Source of the DNA: Lanius collurio
Taxonomy: Eukaryota; Chordata; Aves; Passeriformes; Laniidae
NCBI GenBank assembly: GCA_020086605.1
Contig: JACBWW010000004.1
Location: 15,722,932 to 15,786,931 of the forward strand
DNA length: 64,000 nucleotides
Direction of reading: 5' to 3'
Positions 51,770 to 64,000 of this stretch are shown here, in pieces. A program made the position numbers and the translations under genes. The notes under the pieces were generated by a model. The model was not told the DNA's origin. It searched no databases and saw nothing but the letters and a program-made list of their open reading frames with translations. Within the stretch, counting starts at the first letter, position 1. Each line of letters begins with the position of its first letter.

Positions 51770-52560
51770 TGTCTCTTGTCAACATTAGCAGCTGTTTTTT
51801 GAACTTCCTTTAGTTATACTATTTCATGATTCTATGAGGAGAAATAAATGCTACATCCTTGGTAAGGATGTACCACTGTTTTATAAAATGCTATGATCAG
51901 TGGAATTTTCTACCCCATTATTCCTTTATCACAGTGAAATACTTGCTTTTTGACTTCTGCTGTGCAGTAAGCAGATGTTTTTACTGAGCTTCTGGCAATG
52001 TCCCCTAGGTTTTTGTTTTTTCTCCCTGAATGGTTACAGTTAATTTAGAACCTAGTAATGTGTATGAACAATTCAAATAATTCCTTGCAATGGACATTGC
52101 TTTGCAGCTGTCAACAAAGGATTGTGTATGATGTTCTCCTGCCAATACAACCTTCTATATCAGGTGCCTCTGAAATTCCTCACTCTCTTCTTAAACAGAC
52201 TTCCATAAATAATTTCTTATTATTTGCAGATCTTGCAACTTCACTGCCAATTCCCTTTTCCACATCAATGATTAAATACAGTGGTCCTCAAACAGAAGTT
52301 TGAGGCACTCTTCCATTAACCTTTTGCCATTTTTCTATTAACCTGAAAATCAAGCATCTATTTCTCTTTTTGGTCTTCTGTCCTTTGCCAGTTTCAAATC
52401 AATGACAGACATTTACTGTTTCCTATCTGACAGCTTTGCTTCCTTATCAGGTCTTACAGGGATTTTCTGAAAGACTAAGTAAGTCCCATTTGTTTCACTA
52501 CATCCACTGTATGGATCGCACAGAATTAATACTGGAAAATTGGAGAGGCACAGTCAATAC
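51770..52560 (-). mobile_element. Ancient CR1/L3-type LINE fossil, about 0.8 kb
   Basis: Plus-strand segments follow, in order, the reverse complement of old reptile CR1 elements: TTTTTGAACTTCCTTTAG; GCTTTTTGACTTCTGCTGTGC; GTTACAGTTAATTTAGAACCTAG; ATTTGCAGATCTTGCAACTTCACTGCC; TACAGTGGTCCTCAAACAGAAGTTTGAGGCACTC; CAATGACAGACATTTACTG; TTTTCTGAAAGACTAAGTAAGTCCC; CATCCACTGTATGGATC. The colinear match over 800 bp is unusually long for so diverged a copy. It corresponds to part of the reverse-transcriptase ORF, now full of stops. Confidence 0.8.
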
Positions 52561-52564
52561 CAGA

Positions 52565-53660
52565 TTCTCACATTCATGTTATATTAACTTATATGTTGCT
52601 GCTTCATACAGTAAATTCATTTAATTACCAATCCAACCAACTTTCCTAAAGTCACAATCACTGAGCTATACAAATCTGTATCGAAAAAATGTGCAGTCTG
52701 CTTCTGTTCTACAGCAGTTATTTTCATTAATCTTTTTCATTTTGAGTTGTTACAGATGTTCTCTTCCATTCTATCTGAACTCCCTTGTTTTTCATCTAAT
52801 GACCCGTCCCTTTATAATATTCTGATCTATCCTCCTCAAAAGAACAGGTTTGAAGCATGTTTCTTCTACCATAGAATAGCTTCCAAGAAATTATTCAGAA
52901 ACTCTGTAAAGCTTTCTAGGAAATGTAATTTCTCCCTTTACTGCTTCATTATCAAACCAACAGAGGGATGCTTTATTGAACATTTTGATTCTGATATTCC
53001 ACCTGTAAAATCATTAGCTTGTTACTGCAGACAGTTAGCTAAGGACTTCCAAAACAATTTATGTGTTAAAGTCAGTGACTTGACAGGGTGCTAGAGAAAG
53101 AAGTCCAGGATCATGAACCTTCCTGTAACTTTTCTATGACATTATCAGCTTCAGTATTACAGTGGTGGAAAAGAGGGGAAGAATATTCAAACTCAAAGTG
53201 CCTGGAAAAGAACAGGGAGGTTAATAACAGAAGAACTGGATTTTTCAAAACCAAACTCTGTCAAAGCAGCCAGTTTTCTCCACGGATTACTGTTGAGGGT
53301 AGAACCAGAATGTTATACCTTGAAAACCCTTAAAAACAGTCTCACATGCCACAGGAAAACATAGTGCTACCTGTGGCACAAAACCAACCAAAAAAACACA
53401 TTCTGAGAATAATTAGCAAGCAGTTCTGAATGAAAATGGGAGGTTATATTAAGTCTGTTTGTCCTGCTTTTGGTATTAATATTTAATTTATTTAGGCCTT
53501 GGAGGATAGAATAAAAAATGGGCTAATAAAATCTGCATCTTAAATAAACTGGGAATTTGCAACAAATCTGAAAACCAGAATTAACTTTAAATTGATATTG
53601 AAATTTAAAATATAGGAGGTGCAATCCAATAAAGATAAACACAGTTTCTACAGTACTGTA
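52565..53660. other. Intron between two LINE fossils
   Basis: A plus-strand frame at 52747-53094 is open for 115 codons but shows no recognised domain. It may be further decayed LINE sequence. No gene is supported. Confidence 0.45.
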
Positions 53661-53664
53661 GAAT

Positions 53665-54130
53665 AAACCTGCCTGACTTCATAATGGGGAGTGATCAGCC
53701 TGGCAGCAGTTGTGAAGAGGAGGACCTAGCAGGATACACAGCAGTGAAAAAACTCATGTTGATATTAAAATAGGGAAAAATAAGCCAAGGTGTGTAAATA
53801 CAGCTATAATTTTTTGCACAAATACAAACCAGAGGTCTAGTATTGCCTCCTGTACAATGTATTCAATGTTGTTAAACTTTCCCTTAAACAGTGTTTGGGT
53901 GCTACAAAGCCTGAGAAGATACAGGGCAAACAGCTGGAGACTATCAAGGACACAGCAACAAGAACAATCAGAGCTCTAGAAAAAAAGACCAGAAGAAAGG
54001 TGAAATAAACTGCTCTTTAGCCTAGAAGCTTGGGCCTGAACATGGCAGCAGTACCAAAATATGTAAAATGTGCTGCAAAGAAGGTAACTTGAAAGATAAC
54101 GTGAAAAGAATCATGAGCATAATTTGAAGA
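53665..54130 (+). mobile_element. Ancient CR1-type LINE fossil
   Basis: GGGGAGTGATCAGCCTGGCAGCAGTTGTGAAGAGGAGGACCTAGCAGG, GTTTGGGTGCTACAAAGCCTGAGAAGATACAG and GACACAGCAACAAGAACAATCAGAGCTCTAGA parallel the CR1 ORF2 region 'gggagtgatcaggctggcagcagttctgcagaggaggacctggcgggt ... ttttgggtgccgcacttt...gagcaacaaggatgatcaagggt', with an internal stretch replaced or lost at about 53740-53880. Confidence 0.75.
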
Positions 54131-54529
54131 AATGAAGGTTTCAGATAAGATAAATTTTCTAAAGACATAGATGAATAAACATGAAAAAGGTTTTTAAGAA
54201 AAGTTGCAGAATCATTATTTTTAAAAGCTTTTTTTTTTTTTAAAGATCTCATCAGACAAACATCTGTCTAGATTGAGCAGGTGGGTTTGTGAGCTGCTTC
54301 TTGCCCTCATTATCTACTAACTTGCTTAAAAGAAAAAAAAAAAAAGCTGCAAGAAAAATGCTAAAATGCTGGAGGTATCAGAAATGGCCTTGGGCCATTG
54401 GGAATAGGCCATGACACTGAGGAATCAAGGTAGTACTATGATAGTTAAAATACCCCTTGGCTCCCACTTTTAAGCCATGAGCACCAACTGAAATGACTGC
54501 ATCCATCAGAGAGAGCACCATCTAGCCAC

Positions 54530-54710
54530 AGTAAGTGAATTGATTCATTTACTCTGGATTCATCCTCTGGCATGGCACTGATTCACTGTGCAGCCTTAGG
54601 CAAAACACTTGAGCTTTCTGCACTTGCTTTCCTTCTCTGAGGGAAGAGTACATTACCTACCTCAAAAGCACATCACAAGTGAATCATGGTAGAAGCCCTG
54701 GTTAAAATGG
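54530..54710 (+). mobile_element. MIR-like SINE fossil
   Basis: CTCTGGATTCATCCTCTGGCATGGCACTGATTCACTGTGCAGCCTTAGGCAAAACACTTGAGC, CTTTCCTTCTCTGAGGG and ACATTACCTACCTCAAAAGC follow the MIR consensus 'ctggctctgccactta...tgtgaccttgggcaagtcactt...gtttcctcatctgta...acctacctcacag' in full order. This is the clearest MIR-like copy in the window. Confidence 0.8.
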
Positions 54711-55144
54711 TTTGTTATCAGGGAAACTGAGAAAAAGCTTGCTTCTTAGAACACAGCTTCAGATAACTTCAGGGCCCAGGATCACTGTTCTCTGCTACTG
54801 TTGCTGATGCCTGCCCAGTACAGGTTGTTTTGATCCTTTCAGGCAGGCTGTCAGAACAGCTGAAATAGTTCCCAACAAATACACGGAAAGATCTCAGCAG
54901 ATGGTCACCACATACCCTTTCAGCCTATTTCTCTTCTTTTTGCCTGCCCTTTTGAGCAGAACAATCACTGCTCCCAGTGCACTCCTGCTGAAGGCATTTT
55001 GCACTGTACCACAGTGAAACAAACCATTTCAGTCTAAGGTTATTCTACAAGACATTCTCCTCTGAACTTCCTGGGCAGTCCTAGGTCCTACGTCTCCTAC
55101 TTGACATCAGACTACCTTGCATTCCTCTGGCCACTTAATTTTCA

Positions 55145-55245
55145 TTCAATCTCTAGGTATTTTACAACCATTAACTTAATGGACCATTATCCTAGGAGAG
55201 ATACATCTTCACACTTTACAACCAGAAAGTTAGAGTTGAAGTGTT
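55145..55245 (-). mobile_element. MIR-like SINE fossil, reverse orientation
   Basis: TAGGTATTTTACAACCATTAACTTAATGGACCATTATCC...CACTTTACAACCAGAAAG resembles the reverse MIR tail 'aagcactttacaaacattaattaat...ttatccccattttacagatgg'. Short and diverged. Confidence 0.45.
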
Positions 55246-55249
55246 GAAT

Positions 55250-58200
55250 TCAGCAGGGCGACAGCTGATCTGAAAACAGGTTTGGGTTGATCTGATTTCC
55301 AGCTTCAGTGCCACGATTACCTACACATATGTATATATAAATATGCATGGATATATCTGAGTCCATATTATACATATTTTATATTTCCATATGTGTATGT
55401 GTAAAACAGTTTGTTTAGCTGTAAAGACAAATAGAAGCACATGATTCCAGTTTCCCTTTACTCTGTAAAAGCATATTCCAAACAGGTTCAATTTCAAAAT
55501 ATACATGACACAACTAAGTGTTTTAAACTATATCTTTCGGGGAATAATGAACACTTCTTAAGCAGTCTTCAGGGGAACAAGAGTAGAAATTGTACACATT
55601 GGCTAAAAATCTTTTGATTACTCTGTGCCTTATTTAGAAAGTCAAGTCTGACCCTCTGTTTTCTGGAGAGCTTGCTTTCCTAATTCTGGTTGCTTCTTTC
55701 TTTGTGACTACAGAAATGATACACTTTGATTTTCATACATGACTTATCTAGTTTCCATGTGCTTCAAAGCTGTCCAGCCTGAAGGCATCTATTCTGGCCT
55801 CAGTCCAAAGCAGACTTCAGTACTTAGTGGTGATTGGGGACATGCACGATAGGGGAACACTAGTCCTCTGCTCTTGGATTTCAGTATTTAAAGGAAAAGG
55901 CTAAGCTGTCAAATACAAAAAATGGAAGCTGTGACAGGGCACAATGTAGAAGTCTCTATATAGAAAAGAACAAGAAAATTGTTTGCTTTTTGAAAAACTC
56001 CAATTGATAACTGACATTCCTGTCTCCTTCTTAAGTCATCTGCTCCAATTTTCTACTAAGCAGTTCAGAAAAATCTATAGGTAGCACAGCCTTTGCCAAA
56101 GCAGATCAGAGCATCAGTCAGTCCTAGTTACAATACCCTGCCCTTTCACGTGCCTGGAGAGAACAGTAGTTTCCCTCATCTCCTATTCAGTCCTGCACTG
56201 TAGCACATCAGATAAACCCATTCAGAATGAACACCCTGTATTCATATCTAGCAGCAACCACAGGAACCTACATTATCACTCTGTTGAGAGTCACTGCCTT
56301 ATACACAGGAAGAGGGCAGTGAATTCGTTCTGTGTGAGAGACCTCTTATACCACACTATTGCCATATCCGAGCATCTTACAGCAGTATTTTAAAGGCAAT
56401 GTCTGTATAGCTGGAACAACGGCTTTCTCTCACATCATCAGCCTAACCTATTCACCTGGAAAATATATTTTCCTTTGGCAGAGAGGAAGATCATAAGCTT
56501 TTTCCTGGGTTCTTCTCTCATAGAAACAGTGATCTTGGGTAAGAGGTAGGCTAGAGAGAACTAGGAAGGGAAGAGAAATTTCAAGGAGACAAAGTGACCA
56601 CTAGCTATTAGAAGAGGGAAGAGACAGGAAGTACTTTTTCCTCTTGCAGTTCTGCATCATTCACAAGAATGAGTGAGTGAAGAGGTCGGGAAACTGGGAT
56701 AAGCAGAGGCTCTATGTAGTCATGACTCACTTCAGATACAGAAGCACACTGCAACTTGTCTTTACAGCAGTCTGGTAAAAATGGCATTAATTTCATAGCT
56801 GATTGTTTCTTATAGAAGAGAAGAGCACAAAGCAGCAATGTTTCAGGAATACATTATGGCTAAAACATGTGAATGCATATCCAAATTAAGCATGGTTTTC
56901 CACTCCTGCAACATTACTGAGTATTCCCCAGTGTCAGAGAGTTTGGGAGTGCCTGTTGTATAGGCATCAACCTACACAGCAAAGCTCTGCTATTTCTATG
57001 AGAAGTAGGGGGGTAAGCAGCTCTTCCTTCCTAGTCAGTGATTAATCATTCTGCACTGCAGCAGAGGCCATACTCCATAGGCTTCTGACTGGCAGTGTTA
57101 CAAAAAACAGTAGGATGGCCATTTGATGGAAAATCATTATCTTCCCTCTCCTGTGTATGATGACACAGATAGCTGCACAGGAGAAGTACATGAACAACCT
57201 GTATAAGTTGTAGAGCTGACAGCACACTTTCACCAGCTCAGATTTCAAAAGCGTCACTCTGGAACTGCAAATATTCTTTAAAAAAAACCCAACCCTTTTG
57301 AGACTTTGGAGAATCATTATTTAAAAAAAGCCTGACAACAGTGAATTTCTGCAGTGCTGAAGGCCAAAGATTTCCCATTACAAATATCTTTCTCTCAGTA
57401 GGTCATAATCCCATTCTGTAGGAATAATATCCTTCATCAAGAGTACTTGATTCCTCTAAAGTCATACATCTCTGGCCTCAGCATAAAGGTGTCACTTAAG
57501 GGGACCAGTCCAATGTCCACTCTGGTCACATTCTCAACGTGTACACATACAAGAAAGAGCAGTGAGGGTATTTCAGTGATCAAGCTCTTGATTTTATCCC
57601 TAAGCACAAAATTTCAGCTAGTAATTTCAGATTTAAAGCCTTTAACTTTTCTTCTCTTGTTAGGAAGCTTCTCATGTTACAGCTCTATCCCTTAGATATT
57701 GGCATCTTTCAGAAAATGGCAGAAATTATGTCCTCAATAACAGAATACATTAATATCCAGAAGTGGGATTGCTAGTGGAATATAATTGGAAGCTACAGAA
57801 AGCATTTTTATAAAAAACTCAGTGTATTAAAAACAATAAATTTATAGATCTGTGCCATTTTGACAGAGTTTTTAAGGTCTGGATCAGTCTGATACTCTTC
57901 TGATACTAAACTACACCAAATAAAGTAGATCACCCTACTGTTATCTATGATGTTTGTATTATTTGTCTAAAAATACAAGATCAGTATCCAAAGTGTAGAG
58001 CATTTCAGTAATACTCAATTAATTAGCCATTAAATTGAAGACCATATAAAAATCTCTCTTTAATAATATATACATCTGCTTAAAAAAGAAAATTAAAATA
58101 TCTATGTAAAACTTTTTTATTCTCAGTTATAAATGAAGAGATTTTGCATTATCGTTGAAGTGCATAAACTAAAGGGGGAGAGAGAACGAGGAAGATGGGA

Positions 58201-61200
58201 GAAAGAGTGTGAAAGAAAAAGACTGTAACTGATTGCAACACAATTTATTAGCTTCAAAGGTCAAGGCAGCCAGAGTTTTTTTTGGCTCTGTTTACTTAGG
58301 GGCATTTGCAGTGCCTTGACCTGAAACAAACAAGTTGCTGTGGCAGTGCTTCCTTATATTTATGTCATTCCTAGGCTAATGCAAGCATTTCCTGAAGTCC
58401 TAGTGCAGCACAGCTAGTTCTGTGCAGTCATTATCCACTGGCTGAAAATGCCAGGCAACAAGCAGTGGCACAGCACCATCAAATAAGTTTTCTCAACCTT
58501 CACTTCATTGCTACTGGATCATCTTTGCCCTTGGGTTGGTCTGGTGGCAAACATCTTCCAAAAGCAGATGGAAGCAAGGGGTTGTGCAGAGCCACTTCAC
58601 TGAGGAACATGCCTATCCATGAAGGAGTGTTCTCTGGAGAGTTACTCCTTTGCCAGATGTGCTCTGGGATATTCATAGCAGCAAGAGTACAAAGAAAGCC
58701 CAATAACTAGGTAACCAGCAGCTTCCCGGATGATCTACTTTCAGCTGCATTTCCACTTGCATTTCCAGGCTTGTAACTTTTCTTGAAAAGAATGGCTCAT
58801 CTAGTTAATAAGGAAAGTTCAGGATACTGGAGTTTTCCAATTCACTCCAGTTAAGATTATTAAATCTTCTGTAGCAGTGGCTCAGATGTCAAGTCTAGTG
58901 GAAAATGGCATCGTGGCTGACATAGCAGATGTTATGAAAGACCAGCTTTTATGTTCACCCCATCTTTTATTAGCTGCATTGGAATGTGGGCTGAATTTTC
59001 TGCCTTGAGAAGATAACCCTGAAATTCCTACTAACACTTGTGCCAGCCAGCCTTCAGGCTCTGCAGCTGCGTTGCTGAGTCTCTTCCTGAGGGAAGCACC
59101 CAATGAAGGGAAGATGGTACCTAAGGATGCTACAAGTATCCTGCCTTCAGAAATGCTTTCTGCAGAAAGGGTTACAAGTTCAGTCTATGAAAAAATGACT
59201 CTAAAACAGAGATGTGAACTGAAGCCCCTTACATGAACTGAAGAAGGAAATGGCAGATATCAATCTTCTCCTCAGCTAGGGGTTCCACACTGCACAATGA
59301 GGGATCTATTCTACCAAACTATAGGTCAGTACTACTACTCACTCCTGCAAATGTGCTCCACCATTGCTAAAACCTGAACTAGGGGTAGGTTTACCAAAGA
59401 TTTAAGCAGCTGAAGTGCAAAGCCAAGTGCACTAAATCAGCCATAAATTATGGCATAATATAATACCTACCGACTCATTTCACAAAAGCCACAGAAATCT
59501 AACAAATTATAATGACTCTGAACCACTAGTGATTTACATTGGATGTGTTCTGGAAATCTAGAGGTAGTAATAATGGTCTTGTTCTTATTCACATGACTTA
59601 TTCACAGATGTTTTACAAAAACAATTGAAGCCTTCAAGAGGTTAAACTAAAAACTCTATGTACTAGCAAAATTAATCATCTTCTCTTTTAAAATATTCCT
59701 TCCATCTCACTGAACACAGTATCACTGGTGCTTACACATGCCAGCAATGCAGAAATTTATAATCTAATAATAGCCAAGGAAGTATTAGAAGTTTCTGTGA
59801 TGCTCACAGTCTGAATCACCTTTAAGGTCCTTCCAGCTGGGGACAGTCTGTTTCTGCAATACATATCTCGATAGAGAGGGGAAAGACAACATTCCAGCCT
59901 CAGGGTTTCTTATATATACAGCAAAAATTAGAAAACCAAGAGGTAAAACTGTCTCAAGAGTAGTGCTTTCAGGGGATGACAAAACTGATTAAAAGTTTTA
60001 GGTCTGCAATGTTAAAGGAGAATTTTTTTTCAGCTGTTAACTACAATGAAGGCCCCATAGAGGGGAGTTTTTACAGAAGCTAAGACACAAACAATTATCC
60101 ATGCATTAAAAAGTACTGCAAGAATTAATTTAAGAAGAGCAATAATCCTTTTCCTGTATGGTGTAGATACCAGACATAAGAGCAGGCAAAGGCTGATATG
60201 AGGTAGGTAACTAGAACTCACTATAAAGTGTCAGAAAGTCATTGTCATACAAGAATGAAATGGTGAAGAAATGACATTGACTGAAAATTCTCTCCATTCC
60301 CATTAAAAGTTCAAATGAGACATTTTAATTCAAACTGACAATTTTTAGCCATACACCTCACTTCCTCTTTCAACACTCACTCAAATACCAGTACAACATT
60401 TATATTCGGTTTGGATAGTTCAAAGAGTTACTAACAGCATTTGGGAGCTGTTGGTAACCATCAGATACCACACAATGTCATGCTGACACAGGATTGGTAT
60501 CTACAATTATAGTTTTACATAGCTCAGAGAAAACAACGTTATTGTACAAGTGTGTACTAGGAACAAAAAGCCAAAGGATCAGCTGGACACAGGCTTATTG
60601 TACTACCACTGTTATAATTATGCAATATATTTGTTTGCAATACAGCTCTACTAATGTATAAAAAAGAATAAGTGTTAGGTCTGCAACATAGTCTGCCTGT
60701 GTGTAAAAATGAGCCTAAGGAGACTGATATTGCATTTTGTTTGACGGCATTAAGAGCTCAGAATCTTAACCTATCATTCTTATCTCTTACCTAAAGCTTA
60801 GGCCACCCCTTCTTGTTTTTAAAACACTCATTTTAATTAAAGGTTTAAAAATGTGATGATCCAAAGAAGTGACTGTGACACTGCAGGATGGAGAAGCACA
60901 AATGATTGTCAAGTGAGAATAAAAAATATCGAGAATGGTCACTGAAATTTCTGACCAATGCTCTTTAGGCATCTCCAGCCATGTGGAGAGAAGAGCCATA
61001 TGAGTTCCTTGCACCAGAATTGTTGCCCCAGGCAATACCCATTTGTTGGAGATGCACCCAGTTCCTCTCAAAGACCTATGGTGCTCCCTGCTTCTCTGTA
61101 GTCAGAAGTGGAGGCTTGTCCCAGAAATGCTAAAAAGTTTGTGAAGGCTTGTGTAAGGCTCTGGAAAAACAGTTCTGGGCAGAACAAGAAGACAGCACTC

Positions 61201-61640
61201 AGAAAATAAAATGGAAGTTATTTTTGCTCAGCTCAGAATAGGAACACGGCATGTACAGCTCATCGTCTGCTGTGGTTACCTTCAATCCCAGCAGTGACAA
61301 GTGCTGGGCTCTATGTGCATTTTCATTTATCTCTGCAGCTCCAGGTTGAGGGCAGACAGCACCCATTTTACCACAAGACCATGCCTGTGAGACAGGACAA
61401 GTGTATTTTCAATTTGCAAGTAAGCAGAGTCCTGTCAAGGGCAATATTAATTTCTACAGGGCCTGAAAAGAAGCTCATTATTCCTGACTCTGCCTGTGGG
61501 TTATTGGTGCATTAAATAAAAAAAAAAAAATCATCCTAAATAAAGGAATTTGTTGTTATTGCCAGTATTCTGCATTGCTCTCCAGGAAGATGTGTCAGCT
61601 GACTGCAATCTCCTTTAGATATAATATGACAGTACTAATA
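55250..61640. other. Unique intron without recognised gene
   Basis: No transposon, RNA gene or exon was recognised. Open frames up to about 94 codons look like chance. Confidence 0.5.
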
Positions 61641-61641
61641 C

Positions 61642-61962
61642 AAGCAATTAATTAGTATTTTTCATCTATACATCTGAAAATCTTTACAAAAGAAGAAAAA
61701 GAAAAAGGAAATACTATGGCAACATCAGATAAAGAAGGAACCTGGGCACACAGGGGCTTAAGTGCCTGGGGCGATATTATGCTGAAATGTCAGACAAAGT
61801 CTGGAAACAAAATTTTATTGAAGAGAACAGAGAAAATGGTGTCTGTAATAGCTGGGGGACTTGACCCACGTAAGATATTCCTACAATGGAATCCTGTAAC
61901 TAAATAGTTCAGGCCTAAGCAGTTGATTCTGGTGTCCTATCTACTGGACTGTGCTAGAGAAG
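61642..61962 (-). mobile_element. Old amniote SINE fossil (MIR-like), reverse orientation
   Basis: TTAGTATTTTTCATCTATACATCTGAAAATCTTTACAAAAGAAG, CACACAGGGGCTTAAGTGCCTGG...ATATTATGCTGAAATGTCAG and TTCTGGTGTCCTATCTACTGGACTGTGCT match the order of the reverse complement of MIR-like SINEs of reptiles ('tagtatttatcatctatagatctcaaagctctttacaaag ... gaggcttaagtgacttgcccaaggtca ... gactcctggtctatccactaggcc'). A middle stretch (about 61790-61900) does not align and may be an insertion. Confidence 0.6.
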
Positions 61963-61969
61963 GAGAGCG

Positions 61970-64000
61970 CACCAGTTATTTATTTTACTGGCAAGAATTA
62001 AATCAGCACAATGTCAAGCAAAAATTTCTTCACTGAAAAAATTGCTCAGTGAACTACAGAAAATACTATGTGGTTCAGGACCACTGAGAAAACTGGTGAT
62101 AACAAAAGAAGTTTTGAGAGTTCAAGGCAATTTCTGCATGTCTTTGTGTCAGTTCAAATACAACTATCCTCCAGAAGAGTCTCTGTTCTCTTGAAAAGAA
62201 AAAAATAAAACAAACAAAAAGTCAAACTCAAAAAACCCAAACACATCCACTGAGTATCATCACCCCAGAATAAATCTGGGGTTCCCCACCCAAGCTGCAA
62301 ATGTCAGCCCACAGCCTGCTTGCATAAAGAGCCATTCCCCTCAACAGAAAGGAAGTTATCACCAGCAAGTGTCAGGCAGTAAAGGGAAGAAGAATTCTCA
62401 TGATCCCAGATTATCATAGTTAAACATTTCTGCAGTAATCAAAGAAATTAAGGTCTGACTTTATTTCAAGAGTGAAAAGAAGTCCTGCTTTACCAACAGG
62501 AAAGAAACAGCTTTGGGCTGCACTGAGTAACCCATACCATATAATTCTTAGATCATGATGAGATGGCAGAGGACATTTACAAGCTGGATCTTGAGTTTTG
62601 TCCTTGCTCCTCAAAGGAGAAAGCACAAAAAGTAGCAGGCTAGTACAAATTACCAAGTAGTTTAGAAGCTGCCTTTATCACTCATTCTCATTATTTCTCT
62701 TCTGCAGTTATTGGACAATTTATGCTTTGTTTAATTCTGATTTGAAAGAAGAGAGGTTATTACAATTTATAGCTAGTTAAACCTACCTATATGTTTTCAC
62801 CACACTATGGTCACTGCTGTGACTACACGGAGAGGAAGTTACGTGTGACTCAGCTTTGAAGCTACCTGTTACCAGGTGAGTGAGAGCATTCTAGACAGAA
62901 GCACAGACATTAATGAAGCCTGTCTTAACATGCTTCTCCCATATACATTGAATTTTAGGCTGCCAGTTCTCAAGGACTGGATTCCAGAAAACAGCAACTG
63001 ACAGGTAGGATTGACCAGAGGGTTCCACTTGTGTAGTTTTGTAACACAAAACCAAGGCAAATAAAAAAGCAGCTGATTCTAAACAAATAAATGCCAGTAT
63101 TTTATATTTTGTGAAATGTACTGCTGTATTACCATGGCTAATTGAGTAATAAACATTATGTGAAGATTAAGTATTTTCATAAACAGTGCTTGCAGGAGTC
63201 TTAGCCATAGTACTTTAAGACAGTTACTCCTCATGCTCTGGGAATCAACATCTAGGAACAGAATCCAAAAGAAATATAGTACATACATAGAAAATCCATG
63301 AGCAGGTGCACTGGGAAGGTAACAATGCCCTCAGAAGCCTCCTGGCTGTCATGGGCTCAGCTACAGTCTTTTAAACCCATTGACCAGATTAAGACTAAGC
63401 CCTGCAAGGTAGGTGCCTCCCATTGTCCCAGGAAAGAGCATCATCCTCTTTGCACTTTGCAAATTTGCTGGAAATGAAAGGTGCAGCCTGTTCAAAGGGG
63501 GCAGAGATGTTACAGAGCCCTTAGCATTTGTGAGACTCATAAAAGCAATTCCATCTGAGGGAGTTTATGTTAGTGTATTAGGCTTGTATTCAGCTGGCAT
63601 TAAAATAAACAAAAGGTGGAAGCACTGAAGAAGCAGCAAGGAATTATGGAAAGTTAACTGCATGAGGAAGGAGAAAGACGGTGTGGCGTGATGTAATGGC
63701 AAGATAGTGGAAAGAAAAAAACAAGTATCAAAATCAGAACATGCAAGCTGAGACAGAAAAGGTTAAGTCTGAGCCCTGGCAGTCTAACAAATTTACTGTG
63801 AATTCTTTGTGGGGAGACAGCTGCCACTGAGAGCAAATAAACACTCCACAGCAGAGCAGCTTCAGAAAGCACAGCAGAGGTCATTCAGAAACGCTCCACA
63901 TCTCAGAAAGCCTTTTTAAATTTAGAAGAAAAAATCCAGAGTTTGACATGAACGGTTTGATTTGTTTTCCAGGTCTGCAGAAACACATGACACAGTAAAA
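61970..64000. other. Unique intron to window edge
   Basis: No gene, RNA or recognised transposon. The A-rich patch at about 62195-62245 is low complexity. Confidence 0.5.

Larger units (their letters stand above)
9671..64000 (-). other. Long neurexin intron upstream of the exon (start outside window)
   Basis: From the acceptor at 9671 to the right edge no further neurexin exon is visible, giving an intron of at least 54.3 kb. Very long introns are normal for NRXN1 and NRXN3. No open reading frame here shows recognised protein similarity apart from LINE debris, no CpG island or promoter is evident, and no tRNA or rRNA was recognised. An independent small gene or noncoding RNA inside the intron cannot be excluded by eye. 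Confidence 0.7.

Noticed and set aside
52747..53094. Plus-strand open frame of 115 codons
   Set aside because: No recognised motif; lies between decayed LINE pieces and is probably chance or LINE debris.
1..64000. CRISPR arrays, operons, bacterial mobile elements or a defence system
   Set aside because: Sequence is eukaryotic intron; no regularly spaced repeats or dense coding were seen.

Overview
This window looks like bird chromosomal DNA, almost all of it deep intron of one large neuronal gene. The main evidence for a bird is the repeat content: several 5'-truncated CR1 LINEs (two with the CR1 3' end 'gattctatga'-like signature on the plus strand), very old and decayed CR1/L3-type and MIR-like fossils, no Alu, L1 or B1-type elements, and few repeats overall. 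The sequence is AT-rich and CpG-poor, has one 326-base assembly gap (11168-11493), and shows no operons or long open reading frames.

Only one coding segment can be supported: a 76-nt exon on the minus strand (9595-9670). It has a textbook 3' splice site (13-T tract, ...ATACCAG) and 5' splice site (CAG|GTAAGT). It translates to a peptide containing [17 protein letters not shown], which I recognise as the acidic cysteine-loop of the neurexin stalk, just before splice site 5. The wording fits neurexin-3 (NRXN3) better than NRXN1. The gene therefore runs right to left. 9671-64000 is the intron upstream of the exon (at least 54.3 kb, start not in window). 1-9594 is the beginning of the downstream intron, where splice-site-5 exons would lie further on. 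I found no other neurexin exon, promoter or 3' end.

Layout: 1-9594, downstream intron with an A-rich/TA-rich patch at about 2.7-4.4 kb and a TA/CA microsatellite with a 26-bp perfect palindrome ending 86 nt from the donor. 9595-9670, exon. 9.7-16 kb, intron with a TAAT-rich block near 10.6 kb and the assembly gap. 16-25 kb, CR1 pieces, MIR-like fossils and an ancient LINE. 25-47 kb, mostly unique intron with a possible recursive splice site (26.5 kb), a paired octamer block (32.6 kb) and a strong G-quadruplex motif on the transcript strand (44.3 kb). 47-55 kb, the most repeat-rich part: ancient LINE fossils, two same-strand CR1 copies and MIR-like fossils. 55-64 kb, unique intron with another SINE fossil.

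I did not find a new multi-gene system. The points worth a second look are RNA-level and regulatory: a hairpin beside the exon donor, an intron-internal ratchet-type splice motif, a transcript-strand G-quadruplex, and decayed amniote repeats that may have been kept as regulatory sequence.
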